32,891 bases of DNA. Origin: JANQIO01 sp038746745 (lineage in GTDB: Bacteria > Pseudomonadota > Gammaproteobacteria > Pseudomonadales > Halieaceae). A program made the translations under genes and the position numbers. Under the pieces are notes generated by a model, which was not told the DNA's origin, searched no databases, and saw only the letters and a list, made by a program, of their open reading frames with translations. Shown piece after piece: positions 1-7,753 of this stretch. Each line of letters starts with the position of its first letter. Positions within the stretch are counted from its first letter, which is position 1. The DNA is taken from the NCBI GenBank assembly GCA_038746745.1, contig JBCDKJ010000039.1, positions 1 to 32,891 on the forward strand. Reading direction: 5' to 3'.

Positions 1-405
1 ACCTGAGTGCCGTTCAATACAGCGGGTGAGGTAGCGTCGCTCCTCCACTGCGGCCAGAAGTTCTGCGAGTTGCGTAAGCCAGGATGCGTCAAGCGGCTCA
101 ATCAAGACCTCAAGCCGACCGCCACAGGGCAGACCCAGGCGCTCGTTTTCCTCCGCAGAGACGCCGTATTCCAGAGTCCTCACGTGCTGAATCTCGCCAG
201 CGAGCAACTGCGCTATCAAATCCTCTTCAACGCAGCCACCCGACAGAGAACCGACGGTTTGCCCGTCGTCGGCACAGGCGAACAGTGAGCCGACCGGCCT
301 GGGTGAGGAGCCCGCGGTGGCAACTACCGTACAAAGCCACGCCTCGCGGCCCTGCTGCAGCCACATTTTGAGCTGGCTTAATACCTGTTGATCGAGGCTG
401 TGCAT
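1..405 (-). CDS. XdhC/CoxI-family protein, N-terminal part (cut by window edge)
   Basis: The minus strand is open from an ATG at 405 to the left edge, giving 135 residues without a stop, so the C-terminus is missing. The start is fixed: an in-frame TAA lies two codons upstream. The translation carries the XdhC-type N-terminal signature: a TVVATAGSSPRPVGS segment near residues 22-36, then SLSGGCVEEDL near 54-64 and a LGLPCGG segment near 91-97. Members of this family help insert or mature the molybdenum cofactor of xanthine dehydrogenase/CO-dehydrogenase-type enzymes; the C-terminal Rossmann domain that would refine the call lies outside. It begins 38 nt after the ubiX stop, so it probably belongs to the same transcript. 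No molybdoenzyme gene is in the window. Family call is firm, exact role is not. Confidence 0.85.
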   Translation of the reverse strand, partial: MHSLDQQVLSQLKMWLQQGREAWLCTVVATAGSSPRPVGSLFACADDGQTVGSLSGGCVEEDLIAQLLAGEIQHVRTLEYGVSAEENERLGLPCGGRLEVLIEPLDASWLTQLAELLAAVEERRYLTRCIERHSG

Positions 406-443
406 GCTGCTTTATGGGCCTTAGGCCAAAGGGAAGCTCAGGG

Positions 444-1022
444 CTAGCGCTGCTTACGGGGACTACCCCAGCGACGATAAAGGTCGTGGTCCAGATCAAA
501 CTGATCGAAAATGCGCCCCACCGTATGGTTGACAATATCGTCCACTGATTCCGGTTCATGGTAGAACGCGGGCACCGGTGGCAGGATGATGGCGCCTGCC
601 TCCGCCGCTTGCACCTGAAGTTTCAGGTGGCCCAGATGTAAAGGCGTTTCCCTGACCACCAACACCAGGCGACGAGACTCCTTCAACACAACGTCTGCGG
701 CGCGCACTATCAGTGAGTCTGCATAGGCGGTCGCAACACCAGACAAGGTCTTGATACTACAGGGCGCAATCATCATGCCCGCCGTTTTCACCGAGCCGCT
801 GGCGATCGTCGCCGCCAGGTTATTGTCATTGTGCACCACGTCAGCCAGTGCTCGAACCTGGTCGGCACTGTAGTCCGTTTCAATCGCGATATTGGTCTCA
901 GCGGAATCGCTGAGAATCAAATGGCTCTCGACATCAGGTTGTCGTGACAGCGCTTCCAGCGCGCGAATTCCATAAATCACACCGGAAGCACCGGTAATGC
1001 CGACAATGATTCGCTGTGTCAT
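444..1022 (-). CDS. ubiX: UbiX-family flavin prenyltransferase
   Basis: 192 residues, the usual size for UbiX/Pad1. UbiX joins a dimethylallyl group to reduced FMN to make the prenylated flavin used by UbiD-type decarboxylases, including the ubiquinone pathway enzyme. Visible signatures are the N-terminal flavin-binding GITGASGVIYG (8-18), the APCSIKTLSGVATAYAD stretch in the middle, LVLVVRETPLH, and PPVPAFYH near the C-terminus. The gene starts 12 nt after the oadB stop, which suggests co-transcription with oadGAB; that partnership has no obvious metabolic reason, and no ubiD is present here. The family assignment is very secure; which UbiD partner it serves cannot be seen. Confidence 0.95.
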   Translation of the reverse strand: MTQRIIVGITGASGVIYGIRALEALSRQPDVESHLILSDSAETNIAIETDYSADQVRALADVVHNDNNLAATIASGSVKTAGMMIAPCSIKTLSGVATAYADSLIVRAADVVLKESRRLVLVVRETPLHLGHLKLQVQAAEAGAIILPPVPAFYHEPESVDDIVNHTVGRIFDQFDLDHDLYRRWGSPRKQR

Positions 1023-1034
1023 CGCACGCTTTCC

Positions 1035-2336
1035 CTATCGCACCAGGGCGATCATGACGCCGGCCGCGACTGCAGAGCCAATGACGCCGGCAACATTCGG
1101 GCCCATGGCGTGCATCAGCAAGTAGTTCTGTGGATTGGCCTGCAATCCTACCCGGTTAGCAACCCGCGCCGCCATGGGCACGGCAGAAACGCCGGCAGCG
1201 CCGATCAGGGGATTGATCGGCGTGCTGCTGAGACGATTCATTACCCGCCCCATCAGCACACCGGATGCCGTACCAATAGCAAACGCCACCACACCGAGAC
1301 CCAGAATGCCCAGTGTATTCACATCGAGAAACTTGTCGGCCACCAGCTTGGAGCCGACTGATAAACCCAGAAACAGGGTGGTGATATTGATCAGCGCGTT
1401 GCGGGCGGTATCGCTGAGGCGATCAACCACGCCGCACTCCTGCATCAGATTTCCAAAACAAAACATACCCAGTAGCGGCGCTGCCGAAGGCAGCAACAGG
1501 GCCACGAGTATCAGCAGTAACAGGGGGAAAAAGATCCGTTCTGCACGGGTAACCGTGCGCAATTGTCGCATTTCGATGCCACGCTCTGCTTCGGTCGTCA
1601 GCGCATGCATGATGGGGGGTTGTATCAGCGGCACCAGTGCCATGTAGGAATAAGCTGCAACAGCAATAGCACCGAGCAGATCCGGCGCCAGAATACTCGA
1701 GACATAAATCGCCGTGGGGCCATCGGCCCCCCCGATAATGCCAATAGCGGCCGCGTCAGCCAGCGTAAAGTCCATCAAACCGTACTGCGACAGCGCCAGC
1801 GCACCCAACACGGTGGCGAAAATGCCAAACTGCGCAGCCGCACCCAACAGCAAGGTGCGCGGGTTAGCCAGTAGCGGACCAAAGTCGGTCATAGCGCCGA
1901 CGCCCATAAATATCACCAGGGGCGCAATCCCACTGGCAATAGACACCTGGTAAAAGCTGTACAACATACCATGGCCATACCCCGCCGCACTGACCAGCGC
2001 GTCGACAGATGCGCGTGCGGAGGGATCTGCCTGTTGGTAGAGAGACACCAATACGTCGCCGGGAGAACCTGCGGCGACGCCCAGAACGGCTGATAGGCTT
2101 GTTAGCAGCTCTATGTCCCCCAGCAACGTCGCGCGTTCCATCGCAGAGAGCGCAAGACCAGCACCGGGTACGTTTGCCAGCAAGCCGCCAAAACCAATCG
2201 GCACCAGTAACAGCGGTTCGAAGTTACGCGCGATGGCCAGGTAAAGCAGTAGCAAACTGATGCTCACCATAACCAGTTGGCCGAGGCTTATCTGGGCCAG
2301 GCCGGATGCCACCCAAAGACTGATGATAGGGTCCAC
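1035..2336 (-). CDS. oadB: Na+-pumping oxaloacetate decarboxylase, beta subunit
   Basis: 433 residues with a highly hydrophobic, polytopic profile, matching the OadB/GcdB/MmdB family. This subunit decarboxylates the carboxybiotin formed by the alpha subunit and couples that step to Na+ export across the inner membrane. Recognisable family segments are GLLANVPGAGLA near residue 50, MGVGAMTDFGPLLANPRT near 144-161, the strongly conserved IGIIGGADGPTAIYVSS near 198-214 with the functional Asp, and PLIQPPIM near 236. The C-terminal half contains the LPSAAPLLGMFCFGNLM and NPLIGAAGVSAVPMAARV segments also typical of the family. The start lies 9 nt after the oadA stop. No disruption is visible. Confidence 0.97.
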   Translation of the reverse strand: MDPIISLWVASGLAQISLGQLVMVSISLLLLYLAIARNFEPLLLVPIGFGGLLANVPGAGLALSAMERATLLGDIELLTSLSAVLGVAAGSPGDVLVSLYQQADPSARASVDALVSAAGYGHGMLYSFYQVSIASGIAPLVIFMGVGAMTDFGPLLANPRTLLLGAAAQFGIFATVLGALALSQYGLMDFTLADAAAIGIIGGADGPTAIYVSSILAPDLLGAIAVAAYSYMALVPLIQPPIMHALTTEAERGIEMRQLRTVTRAERIFFPLLLLILVALLLPSAAPLLGMFCFGNLMQECGVVDRLSDTARNALINITTLFLGLSVGSKLVADKFLDVNTLGILGLGVVAFAIGTASGVLMGRVMNRLSSTPINPLIGAAGVSAVPMAARVANRVGLQANPQNYLLMHAMGPNVAGVIGSAVAAGVMIALVR

Positions 2337-2345
2337 GCGATGCGC

Positions 2346-4154
2346 CTAACCGATGTCCAGCAGGCTATCGCCTACGGCGACTTTGTCTCCCTCCGCCACG
2401 TTGACGGCGAGTACGGTGCCTGGGCCGGATGCGCGCACCTCTGTTTCCATTTTCATCGCTTCCAGGATAATCACCACGTCGCCTTCGTTAACGCGATCAC
2501 CCGGACTCACGCAGACTTTAAAGATATTGCCGGCGAGGGGTGCGGGCAGCGGTGTACTCGCAACCGCGGCTGGCGCGATCGGCGGCGCAGTGGGTGCCAT
2601 CGCCGCCACCGCAGTAGATTCTGGTGCGACGGCAGCCGTCACATCTCCACCTTCGCTAACCTCGACGGTAAAGCGCTGCCCATCCACGGTCACGGTATAC
2701 ACTGAGGCCGCTGACATCGCAGGTGGCTGGGAGGCGGGTGCTGCAGCCGCTGGCGGCGCTTCCTGACCAGGTGCAGGTTCAAAAGCCTCCTGGTTACCCC
2801 GATTTTCCAGAAACTTCAGTCCAATTTGGGGAAACAGCGCATACGTCAACACATCGTCGATACGCCGCTCGCCCTCGACCAGCGCAATAGACTTTTCAGC
2901 GGCCAGAGCCTGCAGTTCCTCGCTCAGACTATCCAGTTCGGGGTTAAGCAAATCTGCCGGTCTACAGGTGATAGGTTCTGCGCCCTCCAGGACGCGGCGC
3001 TGTAGCTCTGTGTTTACCGGAGCCGGCGTAGCCCCGTACTCGCCTTTCAGAACACCGGCAGTTTCCCGAGATATTGATTTAAACCGTTCGCCAGTGAGCA
3101 CGTTTATCACAGATTGAGTGCCGACAATTTGGCTGGTCGGTGTTACCAGTGGAATAAAGCCCAGGTCTTCACGCACCCGCGGAATCTCCTCCAGCACCTC
3201 ATCCAGTTTGTCCTCAGCGCCCTGCTCTCGCAGCTGGTTTTCCATATTGGTGAGCATGCCACCTGGCACCTGGGCCACCAGAATCCGGGAGTCCACTCCA
3301 CGCAAGGAGCCTTCGAATTTCGCATACTTCTTGCGCACTACGCGGAAGTACGCAGCAATCTCCTCCAGCAGATTGATGTCTAATCCGGTATCGCGCTCGG
3401 TACCCTTCAGGATGGATACCAGCGTCTCGGTGGGCGAGTGTCCATAGGTCATAGACATGGAAGATATCGAGGTATCGACGTTATCGATTCCCGCTTCAAT
3501 GCACTTGAGATAAGTGGCGGTGGAAAGTCCGGTTGTCGCATGGCACTGCATATGAATGGGAATACCACAGCTCTGCTTGAGTCGGCTCACCAGCTCAAAG
3601 CCCACGTAGGGCGACAGCAAGCCCGCCATATCTTTGATTGCAATGGAATCCGCGCCCATATCTTCGATGCGCTTGCCCTGGTCCACCCAGGTATCAATGG
3701 TGTGGACCGGACTCAGGGTATAAGCAATGGTGCCTTGGGCGTGTCGTTCCACATCCTTTACCGCCTTCAGCGCTGACTCGATATTGCGCATATCGTTCAT
3801 GGCATCAAAGACTCGGAACACATCGACACCATTAAGCGCCGCACGCTCGACAAACTTGGCCACCACGTCATCAGCATAGTGGCGATAGCCCAGAATATTC
3901 TGCCCCCGAAACAGCATCTGCTGGGGAGTGTTCGGCATGGCTTTTTTTAGTTCGCGTATACGCTCCCAGGGATCTTCTCCCAGATAACGAATGCAGGCAT
4001 CAAAGGTAGCGCCACCCCAGGACTCCAGAGACCAGAAGCCTACGCGATCGAGCTTCTCGGCTATCGGCAGCATGTCCTCCAGTCGCACGCGGGTTGCCAG
4101 CAGAGACTGCGAGGCATCGCGCAGGACGACATCAGTGATTCCAAGCTTGCTCAT
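2346..4154 (-). CDS. oadA: Oxaloacetate decarboxylase, alpha subunit (biotin protein)
   Basis: 602 residues, the usual length. The N-terminal carboxyltransferase TIM barrel (about 1-300) shows VVLRDASQSLLATRVRLED near residues 9-27, the SIAIKDMAGLL segment with the metal-region lysine, and MQCHATTGLSTATYL with the His pair. A conserved domain follows, then an Ala/Pro-rich linker (about 460-525) and a biotinyl domain with EAMKMET; the biotinylated lysine is about residue 568. The enzyme moves the C4 carboxyl of oxaloacetate to biotin, leaving pyruvate; OadB then releases CO2 and pumps Na+. Its ATG overlaps the oadG stop as ATGA, indicating translational coupling, and a GGAG lies 9 nt before the start. 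The DAHQS seen in many relatives is DASQS here. Confidence 0.97.
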   Translation of the reverse strand: MSKLGITDVVLRDASQSLLATRVRLEDMLPIAEKLDRVGFWSLESWGGATFDACIRYLGEDPWERIRELKKAMPNTPQQMLFRGQNILGYRHYADDVVAKFVERAALNGVDVFRVFDAMNDMRNIESALKAVKDVERHAQGTIAYTLSPVHTIDTWVDQGKRIEDMGADSIAIKDMAGLLSPYVGFELVSRLKQSCGIPIHMQCHATTGLSTATYLKCIEAGIDNVDTSISSMSMTYGHSPTETLVSILKGTERDTGLDINLLEEIAAYFRVVRKKYAKFEGSLRGVDSRILVAQVPGGMLTNMENQLREQGAEDKLDEVLEEIPRVREDLGFIPLVTPTSQIVGTQSVINVLTGERFKSISRETAGVLKGEYGATPAPVNTELQRRVLEGAEPITCRPADLLNPELDSLSEELQALAAEKSIALVEGERRIDDVLTYALFPQIGLKFLENRGNQEAFEPAPGQEAPPAAAAPASQPPAMSAASVYTVTVDGQRFTVEVSEGGDVTAAVAPESTAVAAMAPTAPPIAPAAVASTPLPAPLAGNIFKVCVSPGDRVNEGDVVIILEAMKMETEVRASGPGTVLAVNVAEGDKVAVGDSLLDIG

Positions 4155-4393
4155 GACTCTGAACTCCTGCGATGAAGATGAATGGCCGCGGTAATTGCCG
4201 CCAATGTTCTGGGATCTACTTCCCTATTAGCAGGCGTCGCCTGCGGCTCTGTGGCGGACAGCTCAGTACTGGTCTGCCCCACCAGAGCAGACATCAGTCG
4301 TGTAAGCACCACCAGAAGACTGAGAAACACCAGCACTGAGCCCATGCCGTAGAGCATGAGTTCCAGTCCCTGTGTCATTAGGCTTTGCGTCAC
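4151..4393 (-). CDS. oadG: Oxaloacetate decarboxylase, gamma subunit
   Basis: 80 residues: one N-terminal membrane helix (about 11-37, GLELMLYGMGSVLVFLSLLV) and a hydrophilic C-terminal tail ending in an ILHRR-like basic stretch. This is the form of OadG, which holds the alpha subunit to the membrane and helps assemble the complex. The start used is a GTG at 4393 preceded by GAGG with 6-nt spacing; an ATG at 4378 (residue 6) is the alternative. The gene leads the oadGAB order and overlaps oadA by 4 nt. Small gamma subunits diverge fast, so the call rests on position as much as on sequence. Confidence 0.9.
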   Translation of the reverse strand: MTQSLMTQGLELMLYGMGSVLVFLSLLVVLTRLMSALVGQTSTELSATEPQATPANREVDPRTLAAITAAIHLHRRSSES

Positions 4394-4489
4394 ACCATAC
4401 CTCGAAAAGACACCACACCTCGATAAATCGTGCTCATGTTAGCAGCCTCAATGAACACTCCATAGCAACGTGGCTAGAAAGTCAGGTAC

Positions 4490-4525
4490 TTACTTAAATA
4501 GTTACTTAGAACGTTGCTTAGATAG
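4490..4525. repeat. Three tandem 12-nt repeats upstream of oadG
   Basis: Three consecutive 12-mers on the plus strand read TTACTTAAATAG, TTACTTAGAACG and TTGCTTAGATAG with no gaps, followed by a partial TTAGTAG. They sit in the 177-nt intergenic gap (4394-4570), about 97 nt upstream of the oadG start and 45 nt past the end of the ThDP enzyme gene, in locally A+T-rich DNA. The position and regular period of about one helical turn fit an array of regulator binding sites, but no known operator is recognised. Confidence 0.6.
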
Positions 4526-4570
4526 TTAGTAGCCAGACACTCGAGTAGTCAAAAAGTCACGCTCCAGAGC

Positions 4571-6133
4571 CTAGCTGAGTGCCGTAGGCACCAGCGCGTC
4601 GATCAACACGGGTCCGCGCTGACTCATGGCCTCAGCAAAGCGAGCATTGAAGTCTTCCGCGGTTGCCACGCGCCAAGCCTTGACACCCATACCCTCCGCC
4701 ATCACAGCGAAATCCATATCCGGTTGACCCACGTCCAGCATGCTAGATGCCTTGGGGCCGGGAGCACCGCCACGGGCACCGGTGCGGGCAAACTCCAATT
4801 CCAGAATGGAGTACTTGCGGTTATTGAAAATCACTACTGTGATATCAAGTTCCTCTCGCGCCATAGTCCAAAGCGCAGAGATGGTGTACATAGCAGAACC
4901 ATCGCCTTCAAGGCATACCACTTTGCGATCCGGGCAGGCCAGCGCTGCGCCAACAGCGGCAGGCATGCCCCAGCCGATACTGCCCCCGGTCTGATTGAGC
5001 CAGTCATGCGCCCGTGCCGTCTCGGAGTAAGCGGTACAGTAGATGCCTGACGTAATCCCTTCGTCCACCACAATGGCCTGCTCTGGCAGATAATGCGCAA
5101 AAGCGGCACCCACGGCGTTGACATCCAGGGGACCGTTAAGCAAATCTGGCAGCACTAACTCATAACACTCCGCTTCAGTAGTGTCACCCCCAACCGCGGC
5201 CAGCAGGCTCTGCAGGCAGGCCTCAATATCGTCACCTGGCTCAGCGAGCTGAAACAGTTCGCAACCAGGAGGGCTGATTTCGCTGGGCACCTCAGGATAG
5301 GCAAAGAAAGACACCGGTGGCTTCGCGCCAGCCAACAACAACACGTCAACGTCTTTGATATGGTCAATGGCCAGTTCTGCCAGATAGGGTAAGCGCTCCA
5401 CTTTGGCGCGCCCCGCGCCGCGCGCTACCCGCGGGGGGAAGGTATCAGTGCTGACACGAGCACCGGTTGCCTGGCCGAGGCGGTTCAACAAGGCCGCGCA
5501 GGTTTCGCTGACCTCCGTTCCGCCTACCATGACCATGGCATTTTTTCCTGCCGTCAGTTTCGCGGCGGCCTCTGCAATGGTGTCAGGCGCGACGGTATTC
5601 AACGGAGAGCGCGTGACGGCGGGCACTGCACCTACCGGGTTATCGCCCCAGGATACGTCTGCCGGCAGTATCAATGTGGCGACCCGGTGTCCCGCCGCCT
5701 CGTTAATGGCTCGCGCGGCATCCGCAGCGATTTGTTCTGGCGAGGTCGAGCTATGAACCCAATGGGACACGGTGCGGGCAATGCCTTCTATATCCGAAGT
5801 TAACGGTGCGTCGTACTGCAAATGATAGGTGGCGTGATCCCCAACAATGTTCACCATCGGCACGTTGCCTTTCTTTGCGTTGTGCACATTGGCCAGCGCA
5901 TTACCCAGCCCCGGCCCGAGGTGCAACAAGGTGGAGGCCGGTTTACGCGCCATACGCGCATAGCCATCGGCGGCGCCGCTTACCACGCCTTCGAATAAAC
6001 ACAAGACGCAACGCATGCCCTCGACTTCATCGAGCGCTGCGACAAAGTGCATCTCAGAGGTACCCGGGTTGGTGAAACAGATATCCAGCCCGCTGTTGAC
6101 CAGCGTCTGAATCAGGCTCTCTGCCCCGTTCAT
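4571..6133 (-). CDS. ThDP-dependent enzyme, acetolactate synthase-like large subunit
   Basis: 520 residues with the three domains of the pyruvate-oxidase/acetolactate-synthase superfamily. The N-terminal pyrimidine-binding domain has NPGTSEMHFVAALD (22-35) and the catalytic Glu in LFEGVVSGAADGYA (E48). The C-terminal domain has the ThDP/Mg motif, GDG at 410-412 and the NN pair at 437-438. It resembles the acetolactate-synthase-like proteins sometimes called IlvX, and also benzoylformate-decarboxylase-like enzymes. No small regulatory subunit lies beside it, so branched-chain amino acid synthesis is not a safe inference; a 2-oxoacid decarboxylase or lyase is as likely. The start is 15 nt after the ABC ATPase stop, so it is probably the last gene of that operon. 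Superfamily is secure, substrate unknown. Confidence 0.87.
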   Translation of the reverse strand: MNGAESLIQTLVNSGLDICFTNPGTSEMHFVAALDEVEGMRCVLCLFEGVVSGAADGYARMARKPASTLLHLGPGLGNALANVHNAKKGNVPMVNIVGDHATYHLQYDAPLTSDIEGIARTVSHWVHSSTSPEQIAADAARAINEAAGHRVATLILPADVSWGDNPVGAVPAVTRSPLNTVAPDTIAEAAAKLTAGKNAMVMVGGTEVSETCAALLNRLGQATGARVSTDTFPPRVARGAGRAKVERLPYLAELAIDHIKDVDVLLLAGAKPPVSFFAYPEVPSEISPPGCELFQLAEPGDDIEACLQSLLAAVGGDTTEAECYELVLPDLLNGPLDVNAVGAAFAHYLPEQAIVVDEGITSGIYCTAYSETARAHDWLNQTGGSIGWGMPAAVGAALACPDRKVVCLEGDGSAMYTISALWTMAREELDITVVIFNNRKYSILELEFARTGARGGAPGPKASSMLDVGQPDMDFAVMAEGMGVKAWRVATAEDFNARFAEAMSQRGPVLIDALVPTALS

Positions 6134-6148
6134 CCTGATGCGCCCCCG

Positions 6149-7753
6149 CTAGTCCAGGCGCGGCACAGAGGCCAACAGAGATTTGGTGTAGTCGTGCTGA
6201 GGCTTGGTCAGTATCGCCTCCGCAGTCCCCTGTTCTACCAGCTTGCCTGCGCGCATTACGCCCACCTGATGCGCCAGGGTGGGGATAATCGAAAGGTCGT
6301 GGGTGATAAAGAGATAAGACATACGCAGTTCTCGCTGCAGCTCCTGCAGCAATTCCAGCACACCGGCACGAATACTCACGTCCAGTGCGCTGGTCGGCTC
6401 ATCGCAGATAATCAATTCTGGCTCCACAGCGAGTGCGCGCGCGATAGCCACTCGCTGTAGCTGTCCGCCGGAGAACTCATGCGGGTAGCGCTTGGCCATG
6501 TCCGGTTCCAGGCGCACACGCTGCAGCAGTTCGCGAACGCGCCCCTCGCGCTGCGCCGCAGTCAGGCCCAGCCCCAGACTCTCCATACCTTCCTCGATGA
6601 TGCGGCCTACGCTCATACGCGGATTCATGGAGGAATAAGGATTCTGGAAAATTACCTGCATGCGTTTGCGAAACGGCAGCATATGCTTTTTTGTCAGCAG
6701 ATTAATCTGCTCACCATCGAAGCGGATGGTTCCCGCCGTGGCAGGCTCAAGGTTGAGAATGGCGCGACCCAACGTTGATTTGCCACAGCCGCTCTCACCC
6801 ACCAGGGCATAGGTTTCGGCTTTGCCGATCTGCAGACTGATGCCGTCCACGGCGCGAGTGTGGTCGACGGTGCGCTGCAGCACGCCCCGCTTGATCGGAA
6901 AATGCACCTCCACGTTATCCACCTGCAGCAGCGGCGCGTTCTCTGGTGCGCTGCGATAGTGGGTCAGGTCGGGTAATGAGTTGATCAGGCGCTGACTGTA
7001 GTCTTGTTGCGGATGGCGGAAAAATGCATCGACCGTGTTGCGCTCAATAATCTCTCCCTGATACATCACCGCCACCGTATCGGCGGTATTTTTGACCACG
7101 CCCATGTCGTGGGTGATCAGCAGTACCCCCAGATCGCGACTTCTGGCCAGCTCGCGGATCAGTTTTAACACCTGCTCCTGGATGGTGACATCCAGTGCCG
7201 TGGTAGGCTCATCGGCAATTAGCAGGTCAGGCTCGCAGGCCAGCGCCATGGCGATCATCACCCGCTGCTGTTGCCCGCCGGAAAGCTGATGTGGGTAAAA
7301 ATCAAAACGCTCTTCGGGATTGGGAAGCCCGACTTCCCGGAACAGAGATATGACGCGCTCCCGCAACTCAGCGCGGCTCAGCGCGCGGTGCAGACGCAGC
7401 GTTTCCGCCACCTGATTACCCACTTTTTGGACCGGGTTTAGCGAGGTCAGCGCATTCTGAAAGATCATGGCCACGCGACGCCCGCGCACGGTCTGCATAT
7501 CCTTTTCGGTGAGAGCAAACAGGTCTGCGCCGGGCATGAGCACGGTACCGCCGGTCACTTGCAGGGCGTCGGGCAACAGGCGCATCACCCCGAGAGACGT
7601 TACCGATTTACCGGAGCCGGACTCTCCTACCAGCGCAAAGATTTCACCTGCTTTGACCTCAAAGCTGACGCCTTTGAGGATGCGCTGCCCGCTGGCGCGC
7701 AGTGACACCTCGAGGTTTTCAACCGTCAGTCGCGTTTCCACCGACTCACTCAT
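6149..7753 (-). CDS. Peptide ABC transporter, fused double ATPase (YejF/DppDF type)
   Basis: 534 residues containing two complete OppD/OppF-type nucleotide-binding domains. The first has Walker A GESGSGKS (43-50), signature LSGGQQQR and Walker B LLIADEPTTALD. The second, from about residue 275, has GESGCGKST, FSGGQLQR and LIICDEPTSALD. Each is followed by the short linker typical of dipeptide/oligopeptide ATPases. E. coli YejF has the same fused layout and a similar length. It powers the permease pair encoded just upstream; its ATG overlaps the stop of the preceding permease gene by 4 nt. All catalytic motifs are intact. The exact ligand (dipeptide, oligopeptide or microcin-like peptide) cannot be read from the sequence. 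Confidence 0.94.
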   Translation of the reverse strand: MSESVETRLTVENLEVSLRASGQRILKGVSFEVKAGEIFALVGESGSGKSVTSLGVMRLLPDALQVTGGTVLMPGADLFALTEKDMQTVRGRRVAMIFQNALTSLNPVQKVGNQVAETLRLHRALSRAELRERVISLFREVGLPNPEERFDFYPHQLSGGQQQRVMIAMALACEPDLLIADEPTTALDVTIQEQVLKLIRELARSRDLGVLLITHDMGVVKNTADTVAVMYQGEIIERNTVDAFFRHPQQDYSQRLINSLPDLTHYRSAPENAPLLQVDNVEVHFPIKRGVLQRTVDHTRAVDGISLQIGKAETYALVGESGCGKSTLGRAILNLEPATAGTIRFDGEQINLLTKKHMLPFRKRMQVIFQNPYSSMNPRMSVGRIIEEGMESLGLGLTAAQREGRVRELLQRVRLEPDMAKRYPHEFSGGQLQRVAIARALAVEPELIICDEPTSALDVSIRAGVLELLQELQRELRMSYLFITHDLSIIPTLAHQVGVMRAGKLVEQGTAEAILTKPQHDYTKSLLASVPRLD

